Origin: Clostridium sp. BSD9I1
GTDB lineage: Bacteria; Bacillota; Clostridia; Clostridiales; Clostridiaceae
Assembly: GCF_900185645.1 (NCBI RefSeq)
Contig: NZ_FYAM01000023.1
Span: 248,001-312,000, forward strand
Direction: 5' to 3'
DNA length: 64,000 nucleotides
Both the position numbers and the translations under genes were made by a program. The notes beneath the pieces were generated by a model. It saw only the letters and a program-made list of their open reading frames with translations, made no database searches and was not told where the DNA came from. Positions within the stretch are counted from its first letter, which is position 1; the number at the start of each line of letters is the position of its first letter. Of this stretch, positions 55,539 to 64,000 are shown piece by piece.

Positions 55539-57077
55539 ATGGAAGAAAAGAAAAGTTTAAAAGAAGTTACCAGTGTGGAATATATATCTGAAAGAGAGGC
55601 TAAAACTGTAAAGGAACTTTTTAAGAAGTATCTTAAATCGTATAAAGAAAAAGATATATCAGTGACGGATAAAGAATGGTTAGAGCAATTATTTAAGACC
55701 GAATTGTCAGAAGTAACTGATGAAGAAGCAAAGCAAGACGCTGAAGAGATTGTACAATCTATAAAAGTATTTGATAGCAATTTTCAGTCTGTAAATGAGG
55801 CAGCAGCACGAGGGATATCTAAAGAGAGTTGGCTTGCAGATAAAATGCAAGAAGCATCTGTAGGTATGGCTATAAATGAATATGGTCAAGTTCTGCAATC
55901 TATGGATAATACACTTTATCATAAGAATATGGAGTTGGCAGATGCCCTTCAACGTTCAACAGATGGTCATATTAAGATGAGTCCTAATCTGGATGGAAAC
56001 ATCGCAGAAAATATGATTGCAAAAACAACAGAGTTAAGTGGATTTTTGCAAGGAAAAAATATTAAGGTTGAAGTGCGAGATGTTTTTACAGAAAACTCTG
56101 TAGATGTAAGAGCCATCAATTTGGATACAGGGAAATATCAGAACTACCAGTTGAAGTTTGGTAAGGATGCAAAAGCTACAATAGATTTAATTGAGCGTGG
56201 AAATTATAATAATCAACAAATTATTGTTCCTTCAGAACAGTTAGATGAAGTTAAAGCTCATTTTAAAGCAAAAGGCTCATCTAAGACAATAACAGATCAT
56301 ATCGATGCTTGGGGTGCAAAAGGTAAAAAGTTCACAAAGGAAGACATGAAAGAACTTCAAGTTGCAGCACAAGAAGATGGAATTATGCCAAGTATGGACT
56401 ATAGTCATTATCAAACTAAAGATTTGGCAATGTCTATCGGAAAAAATGCAGGTGCAATGGCATTACAAGCTGCAGCAGTGACAACAGGACTTAATATTGC
56501 TAGTAAGTTATTCAATGGTGAAAAAGTTGACGCTGATGAAATGGTTGGGATTGCAATTAGAACAGGAGCAGACACATCTGTTAAAGTTGTTACTGCTGGA
56601 ACACTTCAAGTGGCTATTCGAAAAGGCATAATCTCATTTATACCAAAAGCAACCCCTGCTGGGGTAATTGCAAATATTGCTTGCGTAGGAATTGAGAATA
56701 TAAAGATATTAGCAAAGATTGCATCTGGAGAGTTATCTATGACAAAAGGGCTTGACCAAATGGGAAGAGTTACAACTTCAATGATTGGTGGATTATGTGG
56801 GATGGCTAAAGGTGCTGCAATTGGCGCATCATTAACTGGATGGATACCTGTTATTGGAGCACCTTTATCAGTCGTCACTGGATTTTTGGGAGGTATGGTT
56901 GGTTACTTCGGTGGATCCAAATTGGGAGATGTTATTTATAGTGCTGGGAAAAAAGTTGCAGGTGTAGCCAAGGGTGTAGCAAAGGCTACTATGAATGGGT
57001 TGAAATCTGCTGGCCGTGCGGTTGTTGGCGAAATTAAGTCAGCAGGACGTGCAGTAGCAAGTTTTTTCGGATTTTAA
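55539..57077 (+). CDS. nuclease-like protein with glycine-rich membrane-active tail
   Basis: 512 residues from ATG 55539, after GTGAGGTGG at 55525-55533; frames starting earlier overlap the ATPase gene without a site. Residues 1-130 are helical and charged. Residues 150-240 show a PD-(D/E)XK-like pattern: E157, SVDVRAIN with D189, and YQLKFGKDAKAT with Q204/K206. Residues 295-470 are hydrophobic and rich in Gly/Ala (helices about 303-322, 375-395, 415-465), resembling pore-forming or tape-measure segments. The tail repeats KSAGRAV at 489-495 and 500-506 in a cationic amphipathic context. Likely effector of the operon; inference from architecture. Confidence 0.6.
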   Translation: MEEKKSLKEVTSVEYISEREAKTVKELFKKYLKSYKEKDISVTDKEWLEQLFKTELSEVTDEEAKQDAEEIVQSIKVFDSNFQSVNEAAARGISKESWLADKMQEASVGMAINEYGQVLQSMDNTLYHKNMELADALQRSTDGHIKMSPNLDGNIAENMIAKTTELSGFLQGKNIKVEVRDVFTENSVDVRAINLDTGKYQNYQLKFGKDAKATIDLIERGNYNNQQIIVPSEQLDEVKAHFKAKGSSKTITDHIDAWGAKGKKFTKEDMKELQVAAQEDGIMPSMDYSHYQTKDLAMSIGKNAGAMALQAAAVTTGLNIASKLFNGEKVDADEMVGIAIRTGADTSVKVVTAGTLQVAIRKGIISFIPKATPAGVIANIACVGIENIKILAKIASGELSMTKGLDQMGRVTTSMIGGLCGMAKGAAIGASLTGWIPVIGAPLSVVTGFLGGMVGYFGGSKLGDVIYSAGKKVAGVAKGVAKATMNGLKSAGRAVVGEIKSAGRAVASFFGF

Positions 57078-57331
57078 ATCGTATTTGGATTGTTAATACC
57101 TAATGGCATTGGTATGCTACCAGGCAAATGATATAATTAGGCGTGTTTGGATGAGGAATAAAAGAAAATGTTCGAAGAATAGTATATGCAGTGAATTGTT
57201 TCTATGAGTAGGCAGTCATATTTCCCAATGGCAAGGAAATCAAAATAAATGTAGAAATCATATGATAGATGTTACATTTGAACTTGGACCTAGGGATAGA
57301 GTTTATCTATGAATCGTGTAGGGGGATAGTT

Positions 57332-57681
57332 ATGGATAGATTTGTAAACAAGAAGTGGAAAGACATAAGTGAAGACGATAAAAAGGAATTGTTAAAAGAT
57401 GCTATATGTAGAGATTAAGAGTAGATAGTCTGCTATTGAATGGAGAAGGGATTGTTTACTTTACGGAGACTCTTGCAGTTATGGCATGCGTCTGTAATGG
57501 TGTTATTGAGATTGATGATAGTGAAGTTTTATATAATCCATGTATAGAGAATGAGGGACAACCGATGAGCCAAGAAGAATTGGATGCTATGTTTGAAGAA
57601 TACAAAACGAGTATACCATATGATTTTGAAAATCCTGTTTATCAATTTGAAAAAACCTGTAAGAATAGGCGAGACCACTGA
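57332..57681 (+). pseudogene. small gene with one frameshift
   Basis: ATG 57332 after GGGGG opens 28 residues (MDRFVNKKWKDISEDDKKEL then LKDAICRD) and a stop at 57416. In the next frame the sequence continues LRVDSLLLNGEGIVYFTETL, through MSQEELDAMFEEYKTS, to a stop at 57681. One base missing in GATTAAGAG explains the break. Combined length about 116 residues. No family recognised. The 254 bases before it (57078-57331) contain only tiny frames and no feature I can support. Confidence 0.6.
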
Positions 57682-57770
57682 AAAAGCTATGCTTTTTCTC
57701 TTGATATCGAATTAAGCCGATAAATGAGCACGAAGTATTCTATAATTTCTAAGAATACTTGAGAGTGTAA

Positions 57771-57978
57771 AATAGTTTGTGTAAACTCAAATGTGGATAT
57801 AATTTAAAAATATATATCCAAGGAGGGTACACAAACTATTATGCTATTAAGAAAAGAATTATTAAGAGAGTTTATTAGGGAGAATAACTTAACAACAGCA
57901 AGAGAGATACAGGATGCTCTAAAAGATGTTTTTGCAAGTACGCTTTACGAAATGCTTGAAGCGGAGCTTGACGAACAT
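57771..57978 (+). mobile_element. IS256-family transposase 5' fragment with terminal repeat
   Basis: A 13-bp perfect inverted repeat, AATAGTTTGTGTA (57771-57783) and TACACAAACTATT (57828-57840), and an AGGAGG site precede ATG 57841. The first 46 codons ([48 protein letters not shown]) are the N-terminus of a Mutator/IS256 transposase. From LGYTKDENK on, the frame is serine recombinase. The junction lies in a short stretch similar in both proteins. Confidence 0.75.
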
Positions 57979-58837
57979 TTAGGATATACAAAGGATGAAA
58001 ATAAACACCTTGTAATTGTTCCTGAAGAGGCAGAGATAATAAAACGTATTTATCGAGAATATCTTGAAGGGTCTAGCATGGACAAAATTAAAAAAAGGAC
58101 TTGAAAATGATGGGATACTGACAAGTGCAGGTAAAAAAAGGTGGCATACCAGTACACTTCGAAAGATCCTCAGCAACGAGAAGTATATGGGTGATGCACT
58201 TTTACAGAAAACTTATAACGTTGATTTTCTTACAAAAAAGAGAGTGCAAAATAATGGTGTTGTTCCATAATATTATGTAGAAAATAGCCACGAAGCTATA
58301 ATTCCAAAAGAGATTTTTATGCAGGTTCAAGAAGAACTGATTCGCAGGAGTACTGGTCATGCAGGTATAGCTTGCAACTCAAGGACGGTGCTTGAGGATT
58401 TATTAAAGGATGTTGTTGTAAAAGCTATTAATGATTTGCTGGGGGAAAAGGATGATTTTTTACAAGTTCTTAGAAATAATATAGAAACAGTAATTAATGA
58501 ACAGGATACCAGTGCAGTAGCTGAAATAGAGAAAAAGCTAGAAGAATTACAAAAGCAACTATTAATACGGACCAATTCTAAAGAAGATTATAACGATATT
58601 GCTGATGAGATTTATCGGCTACGGGAAGAAAAGTATAATGCTTTAGCAGAAGATGCAGAAAAGAAAGCAGTGGGCCAAAGACTTATGGATATGACAGCTT
58701 TTCTAAAGGAGCAACCAACGCTTATTGATAATTGTGATGAGCAGCTGATAAGGAGATTGATTGGAAAGATTATGGTGTATGGGTATAAGTTCGTAGTAGA
58801 ATTTAAGTCTGGGGTGGAAGTTGAGGTGGAGATGTAA
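57979..58837 (+). pseudogene. decayed serine recombinase, copy 2
   Basis: Same recombinase as copy 1: [26 protein letters not shown] (then one base gained in an A tract, about 58088-58095), [27 protein letters not shown] followed by TAA where copy 1 has CAA, then MQVQEELIRRSTGHAG. The zinc ribbon is deleted here (GHAG jumps to IACNSRT) but the C-terminal coiled coil is kept (VLEDLLKDVVVKAINDLLG to the EM end at 58837). The last open part, 58319-58837, encodes 172 residues and may still be translated. Confidence 0.85.
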
Positions 58838-58848
58838 AGAATTATTAT

Positions 58849-58892
58849 AAGCACCAACTTTAGAGAAAGTATTCTCTGGTTGGTGCTTTTTT
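58849..58892 (+). terminator. terminator after recombinase copy 2
   Basis: 10-bp perfect stem AAGCACCAAC / GTTGGTGCTT extended by GAGA/TCTC inside, followed by TTTT. Confidence 0.85.
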
Positions 58893-59000
58893 GCGTTTTG
58901 AAGTCATTATTTTTAACATTTTGTCTGTATCAATTGTAAAATGTAAATTTTTATGATATATTTAAATGGTAAAATTTTCAACAAAAGAGGTGAGTGTGCT

Positions 59001-59288
59001 TTGGAAAACAGTAATGTAGAGTTAGTGAGAGAAAAAGTTACAGCAAATATGGCAGATAATTTAGCAATGCTTCGAACAAAGTTAGGATTAACACAAATAC
59101 AATTAGCTAATTTAATTGGTGTTTCAAGACACACTATAATGCAAGTAGAAAATAAGAAAGCTAAGTTATCTTGGAATACTTTTTTAAGCTTGCTATTAGT
59201 ATTTATCAAAAATCCTGAAACTGATAAACTTCTTAATATATTAGAGATATATACTGAAGAGTTGAATAATGAATTAAAGATAAGGTGA
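59001..59288 (+). CDS. XRE-family helix-turn-helix regulator
   Basis: 95 residues from TTG 59001, six bases after AGAGGTGAG (58986-58994). The helix-turn-helix (about 20-75) reads LAMLRTKLGLTQIQLANLIG then VSRHTIMQVENKKAKLSWNT. An upstream ATG (58953) would add residues with no function seen. It lies 101 bases before the giant ATPase-helicase gene and probably controls it. Confidence 0.75.
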   Translation: MENSNVELVREKVTANMADNLAMLRTKLGLTQIQLANLIGVSRHTIMQVENKKAKLSWNTFLSLLLVFIKNPETDKLLNILEIYTEELNNELKIR

Positions 59289-59389
59289 ATTTCAAAAGCT
59301 AATTATATTAGCAATCAAATGTATGATTTTGGCGATTGTTTAAATATATTATTGATTAAATAATATGAAAATCTAGGGGGTTAATCATC

Positions 59390-62300
59390 ATGAATGAAGT
59401 AGAAAAAAGATATTTTGACGCACTTCATAAAGATCGTTCTGATAGTGCAGATACATTTGAAAAGCCGTCTACCAGAGAAATGTGGAGAAGTATTGTCGAA
59501 AAGTATTCTGACCAGGCACATTTTATCTATGAATTAATACAAAATGCTGATGATGTGGGGGCAACATCGACTCGTTTTATACTTGAGTCAGATAAATTGA
59601 TTTTTGCTCATAATGGAAAACGTCACTTTTCAATTAGCAACCCTGAAACCGAAGATAAAGATTCAAAAGAAGGTAATCTAGGTGATATCAATGCGATTAC
59701 TGGTATTGCTTTTTCGAATAAAAAAACTCAAGAAAATAAAATAGGTAAATTTGGTGTGGGATTTAAAGCTGTATTCCAATACACTGCGACTCCCCATATT
59801 TATGACCCGGATTTTCGTTTTTGTATAAATCGTTATATTGTTCCTATTGCATTAGAAGCAGACTTCCCGGATAGAAGACCAGATGAAACATTATTTGTGT
59901 TTCCATTTGACCATAAGGATAGAAATCCAGTTGAAACTTATAAAGATATCGAAGGGAAATTAAAGGATTTGTCATATCCAATTTTGTTTTTAACAAATCT
60001 TCTTGATATTTCTTTTGAGATTGGAAATCTTATAGGTTTCTACAGAAAAAATATAGAAGAAACATATGAATTTGAAGATACTATCGCAGAAAAGATTTGT
60101 TTAATGCAAAAAAGCGGCAAAAGTATTACATATAAGTATTTATGGCTATTTAGCCGTTTTGATGGTGACTTTAAATACTCTGTGGGGTTTTTCCTTGATG
60201 AGAATAATTACTTAACACCAGCAAACGAACCCGCATTTTGCTTTTTCCCAACAAAAGAAACAACAGGATTGAATTTTTTAGTCCATGCTCCGTTTCTTTT
60301 GACGGATAGCCGTGAAGGTATTAGAGTTGGAATTGCACACAACAATAATTTGATTAATATGCTGTCAGTACTTGCAGCAGATTCAATGCTCTATTTGAGA
60401 GATATTGGAGAAAGAACATCAGTACAATTAATCACAGATGATATTTTTTCAATTATTCCTATCAAAGAAGATGCTTTTTGTGACGTGGATGATACAAGTT
60501 GTATATCTTTCAAACCTTTTTATAGTGCTATTAAAAATGTATTTGAAACCGAAGAACTTATTCCAACACGAGACGGATATACTTGTGTTGAAAATGCCTA
60601 TTGGGCAGCGGTTCCTTTTTTGGCACAACTCTTTGATGATGCGCAGCTTGCAGATATCTGTGAGAATTCAGATGCTAAATGGGCATTTTTATCTCATGGA
60701 CGTGATGAAGTTCAGCGTAATAATAAAGCACTATTTTCTTATATTGAATCAATCACGAAGACAGGACTTACAGAAGATGCTCTAATTAATGGACGAAGTG
60801 CATCTTTATATGGAACTAGAATAAAGGCCATTAAAGGCATTGATAATAGTTTTATTGAAAAGCAAGATGTTTCATGGTTACATAAGTTATATAAGTGGCT
60901 ATCAGAAACAAGTCATCGTACCGAACTTGCGAAAAAAAAGCCTATTTTTCTTGACCAAGACTCAAAAGCAGTTGCTGCTTTTGATAAAAATAATCAGCAG
61001 GTATTATTTCTTCCAATTGATGATAATGAAAATTATATTGTAGTAAATGATGAATTACTTCAAAATAAAGATACATATGAGTTTATTCAGAAGATAGGAT
61101 TAACTAAACCCTCGCTTAAAGACGAGATTTATAATTTAATTTTACCACAATATAATACAGATAAGCCTATTGTTACTAAACCTCATTTTAAGAAATTTTT
61201 TAGCTATTATCAAAAATGCACGCAAAGAGACTCTGTTGCTTTTATAAATATGATTAAAGATCTTGCTTTTACATTGTGCAAGTATAATGATGATGAAACA
61301 CTATACAGATGTAAAGTATGCGATAGTTATTATCCAGATAAGTCATTAGAAAGATGGTTTAAAACAAAACCCCGCACACTTTTTTTGGCATTTGAAGAAT
61401 ACATTAAAGTATTTGGAGAAGATAAAAAAGAAGAACTTTTGGAATTTTTAAATGCACTTGGGCTAAAAAATATTCCATCATTAAAGGAAAATTCAGGCTC
61501 AGGATATTATGAGAGAGAAATAGAAAATTACATTGATGGATTTCAAGAAATAATCAATGAATGTATTATCAAAAAGGATATTGAATTATCATCTTTCATT
61601 TGGGAAGAACTATGTGTATTTATAGAAAATGGACTTTTAAATAGGAAAATATTAATTAAGCAAGTTTTATCACGCTCAGATGGTCGCTGTAATTTCACAA
61701 GTACCTATATTGAATCAAATACAGCTAAATTATTGCGTGTGCAACCTTGGCTTGTTAATAAAAATGGAGAATTTGTTTCAGCCGATAAACTATCAAAAAA
61801 TTCTCTATCTGAAATTTATAATATGAAAAGTGACCAATTAGTTGAGTTATTAGATTTGTTAGGTATTGAAGATGAAGTAGAAAGAGAAGATTATAGCATG
61901 TTGTCTGATAACCAACTCAGGCAGATAGAAAGAGCAAAGTTGTGTGACGAACTTGGATTAACTATGGAAGATTTAAAGGAAATGGCTGAAATTAAAAGTA
62001 GACGTAAAGCACATGCGTCGGCGATATCTTCACATACAGATGATAGTAGATCTATTACTTATGAAGAAATAGATGAGAAAATTTTTGCTGATACCGAATA
62101 TGGCCATAATGTAGGGACTGATGTTCAACCTAAAAAGAAATTAAATCATGCTGCCGTTCGTGTTGCAAAGGATATTATTAAAAAAACTAATCCTATACCT
62201 ACAGCTTATGTTGACACACCTTTAGATGAACAAGAAGATATTGATGAGGATGAGTTCATTCCTTCTTCTGTTAATTATAGTAGAAAGGTAGAGTTAGAGA

Positions 62301-64000
62301 AGCAAAAAGCTGCAAAAGCAATTGATAAAATTGCCTACCAAGAAGAATTACAACAACGTGCATTAGATGCACCAAGGTATTCTTATGGTTGGTTTAAGGC
62401 ACTTCTTGAACTTGAGACATTAAATACTAATACAAATAATTTAAACAGCAAAGAGGTTTCTATTAGCTTTGCAAGTGTAGAACGTGAGGTTGGTACACAG
62501 AGAACCCTTATTCTTAAACAGCCCAATAGATATATTCCTCAGTTTATGGAAGATTTGGCGGACATACCGCTAGTTCTGAGTATTGGTGGGCAAACGAAAA
62601 CCTTGGCTATTGAAGTTGCTAATATAAAATCCTACACATTACGTGTAAAACTAAAATCTCATGTAGAAATCCAAGAACTAGATTTAAGCAAAGTAACAGA
62701 AGCTCGTATCGATGCTAAAAGTCCAGTATTTCTATTGGAGGAACTTCGTAAGCAATTTATTGAATTAGGGTACGTTGATGACTACAATATGCAAGAGAAT
62801 TTGTGTGAGAATATAGAGTTTGTATTTGGTCCTCCGGGAACAGGAAAAACAACTCATCTAGCTAAAAATGTTCTTGTGCCTCTTATGTTTAGCAAGCAAA
62901 ATTTGAATGTTTTAGTATTAACACCTACAAACAAAGCAGCCGATGTTTTGGTGCGAAGAATAATGGAAGTGATGGACAAAGACCTATCTTATAATGATTG
63001 GTTAGTAAGGTTTGGTGGTACTGGTGACGAACTTATTGAACAGAGTCCAGTATATCGTGATAAAACATTTGATATTCGTACATTAAATAAAAATGTTACA
63101 GTAACAACGATTGCACGATTTCCATATGATTTCTTCATGCCACAAGGGTCTCGTATCTTCCTAAATGGAATAAATTGGGATTATATTATTATTGACGAAG
63201 CATCAATGATTCCGCTGGTCAATATTGTATATCCTTTGTATAAGAAAACTCCTAAGAAGTTCATAATTGCAGGTGACCCTTTTCAGATTGAGCCTATTAC
63301 ATCAGTAGATTTGTGGAAGAACGAAAACATTTATACAATGGTGCATTTGGACTCATTTGTCGACCCCAAAACTATTCCTTATGATTATAAAGTGGAGTTG
63401 CTTACAACACAGTACCGTAGTATTCCATCGGTTGGATCCGTATTTAGTAAGTTCGCCTACGGTGGAATTTTAGAGCATTATAGAGGTGAGGATAGTAAAA
63501 AGAAATTAAACATTGATGACAAACTTAAGGTCAACGCACTCAATATAATCAAGTTTCCAGTAAGTAAATACGAGAGCATATATCGCTCAAAAAGATTACA
63601 GCATAGTAGTTCGTATCAAATCTATTCTGCACTATTTACTTTTGAGTTCGTATCATATTTATCGAATCTAATTGCAAATGCAAATTGTGGAGATTTATTT
63701 AAAATAGGTATCATTGCTCCATATAGAGCGCAAGCGGATTTGATTGAGAAGTTAATTGGTTCCGCCGAAATTCCAAAAGAAATTGATGTTCAGGTTGGAA
63801 CAATTCACGGATTCCAGGGAGATGAATGTGATATTATTTTTGCGGTGTTTAATACACCTCCAACAATTACCGGGGGCAAAGATATGTTCTTAAATAAAAG
63901 TAATATTATTAACGTATCCATAAGCCGTGCAAAAGATTACCTGTTTGTCGTAATGCCAGACGATAATGTGGAAAATATCGGAAATTTACATTTGGTAAAA
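59390..64000 (+). CDS. Hsp90-like ATPase fused to SF1 helicase (3' end outside window)
   Basis: An open frame of at least 1537 codons starting at ATG 59390 after AGGGGG. The N-terminus is a sacsin/Hsp90-like GHKL ATPase: N box FIYELIQNADD (about 45-55), later KFGVGFKAVFQYT (about 119-131) and TDSREGIRVG. The middle (about 350-1100) is unassigned. The C-terminal part is an Upf1-like SF1 helicase: Walker A FGPPGTGKTT (about 1146-1155), IIIDEASMIPLV (about 1265), TTQYRS, TIHGFQGDECDII (about 1471) and SISRAKDYLFVV (about 1508). Fusions of this kind are frequent in phage-defence islands. Function inferred. Confidence 0.85.
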   Translation, partial: MNEVEKRYFDALHKDRSDSADTFEKPSTREMWRSIVEKYSDQAHFIYELIQNADDVGATSTRFILESDKLIFAHNGKRHFSISNPETEDKDSKEGNLGDINAITGIAFSNKKTQENKIGKFGVGFKAVFQYTATPHIYDPDFRFCINRYIVPIALEADFPDRRPDETLFVFPFDHKDRNPVETYKDIEGKLKDLSYPILFLTNLLDISFEIGNLIGFYRKNIEETYEFEDTIAEKICLMQKSGKSITYKYLWLFSRFDGDFKYSVGFFLDENNYLTPANEPAFCFFPTKETTGLNFLVHAPFLLTDSREGIRVGIAHNNNLINMLSVLAADSMLYLRDIGERTSVQLITDDIFSIIPIKEDAFCDVDDTSCISFKPFYSAIKNVFETEELIPTRDGYTCVENAYWAAVPFLAQLFDDAQLADICENSDAKWAFLSHGRDEVQRNNKALFSYIESITKTGLTEDALINGRSASLYGTRIKAIKGIDNSFIEKQDVSWLHKLYKWLSETSHRTELAKKKPIFLDQDSKAVAAFDKNNQQVLFLPIDDNENYIVVNDELLQNKDTYEFIQKIGLTKPSLKDEIYNLILPQYNTDKPIVTKPHFKKFFSYYQKCTQRDSVAFINMIKDLAFTLCKYNDDETLYRCKVCDSYYPDKSLERWFKTKPRTLFLAFEEYIKVFGEDKKEELLEFLNALGLKNIPSLKENSGSGYYEREIENYIDGFQEIINECIIKKDIELSSFIWEELCVFIENGLLNRKILIKQVLSRSDGRCNFTSTYIESNTAKLLRVQPWLVNKNGEFVSADKLSKNSLSEIYNMKSDQLVELLDLLGIEDEVEREDYSMLSDNQLRQIERAKLCDELGLTMEDLKEMAEIKSRRKAHASAISSHTDDSRSITYEEIDEKIFADTEYGHNVGTDVQPKKKLNHAAVRVAKDIIKKTNPIPTAYVDTPLDEQEDIDEDEFIPSSVNYSRKVELEKQKAAKAIDKIAYQEELQQRALDAPRYSYGWFKALLELETLNTNTNNLNSKEVSISFASVEREVGTQRTLILKQPNRYIPQFMEDLADIPLVLSIGGQTKTLAIEVANIKSYTLRVKLKSHVEIQELDLSKVTEARIDAKSPVFLLEELRKQFIELGYVDDYNMQENLCENIEFVFGPPGTGKTTHLAKNVLVPLMFSKQNLNVLVLTPTNKAADVLVRRIMEVMDKDLSYNDWLVRFGGTGDELIEQSPVYRDKTFDIRTLNKNVTVTTIARFPYDFFMPQGSRIFLNGINWDYIIIDEASMIPLVNIVYPLYKKTPKKFIIAGDPFQIEPITSVDLWKNENIYTMVHLDSFVDPKTIPYDYKVELLTTQYRSIPSVGSVFSKFAYGGILEHYRGEDSKKKLNIDDKLKVNALNIIKFPVSKYESIYRSKRLQHSSSYQIYSALFTFEFVSYLSNLIANANCGDLFKIGIIAPYRAQADLIEKLIGSAEIPKEIDVQVGTIHGFQGDECDIIFAVFNTPPTITGGKDMFLNKSNIINVSISRAKDYLFVVMPDDNVENIGNLHLVK

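Larger units (their letters stand above)
48226..64000. mobile_element. integrated element, left end to beyond the window
   Basis: The boundary is set by the broken FAD oxidoreductase and the adjoining serine recombinase. The interior differs from the flanks: more CGT/CGA codons, transposase and recombinase relics, WYL and XRE regulators, AAA+ and helicase ATPases. No conjugation or phage structural genes are seen in the visible part. The right end is not in the window. A dyad TTACCA-N5-TGGTAA at about 48248-48264 is a possible part of the attachment site. Confidence 0.8.

Noticed and set aside
57332-57681. Programmed frameshift
   Set aside because: No slippery heptamer or downstream stem is seen at the break, so a simple mutation is more likely.
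60438-61043. Two plus-strand open frames of 115 and 67 residues
   Set aside because: Out-of-frame readings inside the continuous Hsp90-like ATPase/helicase gene.
1-64000. CRISPR arrays, tRNA and rRNA genes
   Set aside because: None were seen: no regularly spaced repeats, no cloverleaf with conserved T-loop, no rRNA segments.

Overview
The window is AT-rich, uses AGA/ATA/TTA codons heavily, and carries strong AGGAGG-type ribosome binding sites with several TTG starts. Together with a complete spoIIIA operon, spoIVB, spo0A, spoIIM and a long pyruvate:ferredoxin oxidoreductase, this points to an anaerobic, endospore-forming Firmicute, most likely Clostridium sensu stricto. The species cannot be read from the sequence.

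Region 1 (1-20640) is a chromosomal sporulation and housekeeping block, all on the plus strand: spoIIIAA-AH, asp23, nusB, folD, xseAB, ispA, a large structured RNA that I identify as OLE RNA with its partner gene oapA, then dxs, tlyA, nadK, argR, recN, spoIVB, spo0A, spoIIM, an 76-residue orphan and a XerD-like recombinase with altered catalytic residues. A sigma-A-type promoter precedes asp23, a second one precedes OLE, and a textbook sigma-H promoter overlapped by a 0A box precedes spo0A.

Region 2 (20641-47970) holds nucleoside salvage (two tandem purine nucleoside phosphorylases and a pyrimidine nucleoside phosphorylase), two D,D-carboxypeptidases, a CCA-adding enzyme, scpAB, ytfJ and DUF2953, an S1-domain protein, a permease, a threonine-synthase-like enzyme, nifJ, a DUF3787 small protein, an AraC regulator with a glycosidase-like C-terminus, a MATE transporter, and an ECF sigma operon (ABC transporter, sigma factor, two small membrane proteins). 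The ECF operon has the gene content of the Bacillus subtilis sigY operon in a different order and a matching ECF promoter in front. Strong hairpin terminators separate most units.

Region 3 (about 48226 to beyond 64000) is an integrated element. It interrupts a FAD-dependent oxidoreductase gene after about 86 codons and begins with a large serine recombinase. Inside it, two decayed copies of another serine recombinase (50453-51111 and 57979-58837), in direct orientation, bracket a five-gene operon: a WYL regulator, a protein with an EF-Tu domain-2 module but no GTPase domain, a TerB-like protein, a Ycf46-like AAA+ ATPase, and a 512-residue protein with a QxK nuclease-like centre and a glycine-rich hydrophobic, cationic tail. 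Downstream come a frameshifted gene, an IS256 transposase fragment fused to recombinase sequence, an XRE regulator, and a giant Hsp90-like ATPase plus SF1 helicase protein cut by the window end. The five-gene operon and the giant protein look like conflict or defence systems; that role is inferred from architecture and context only.
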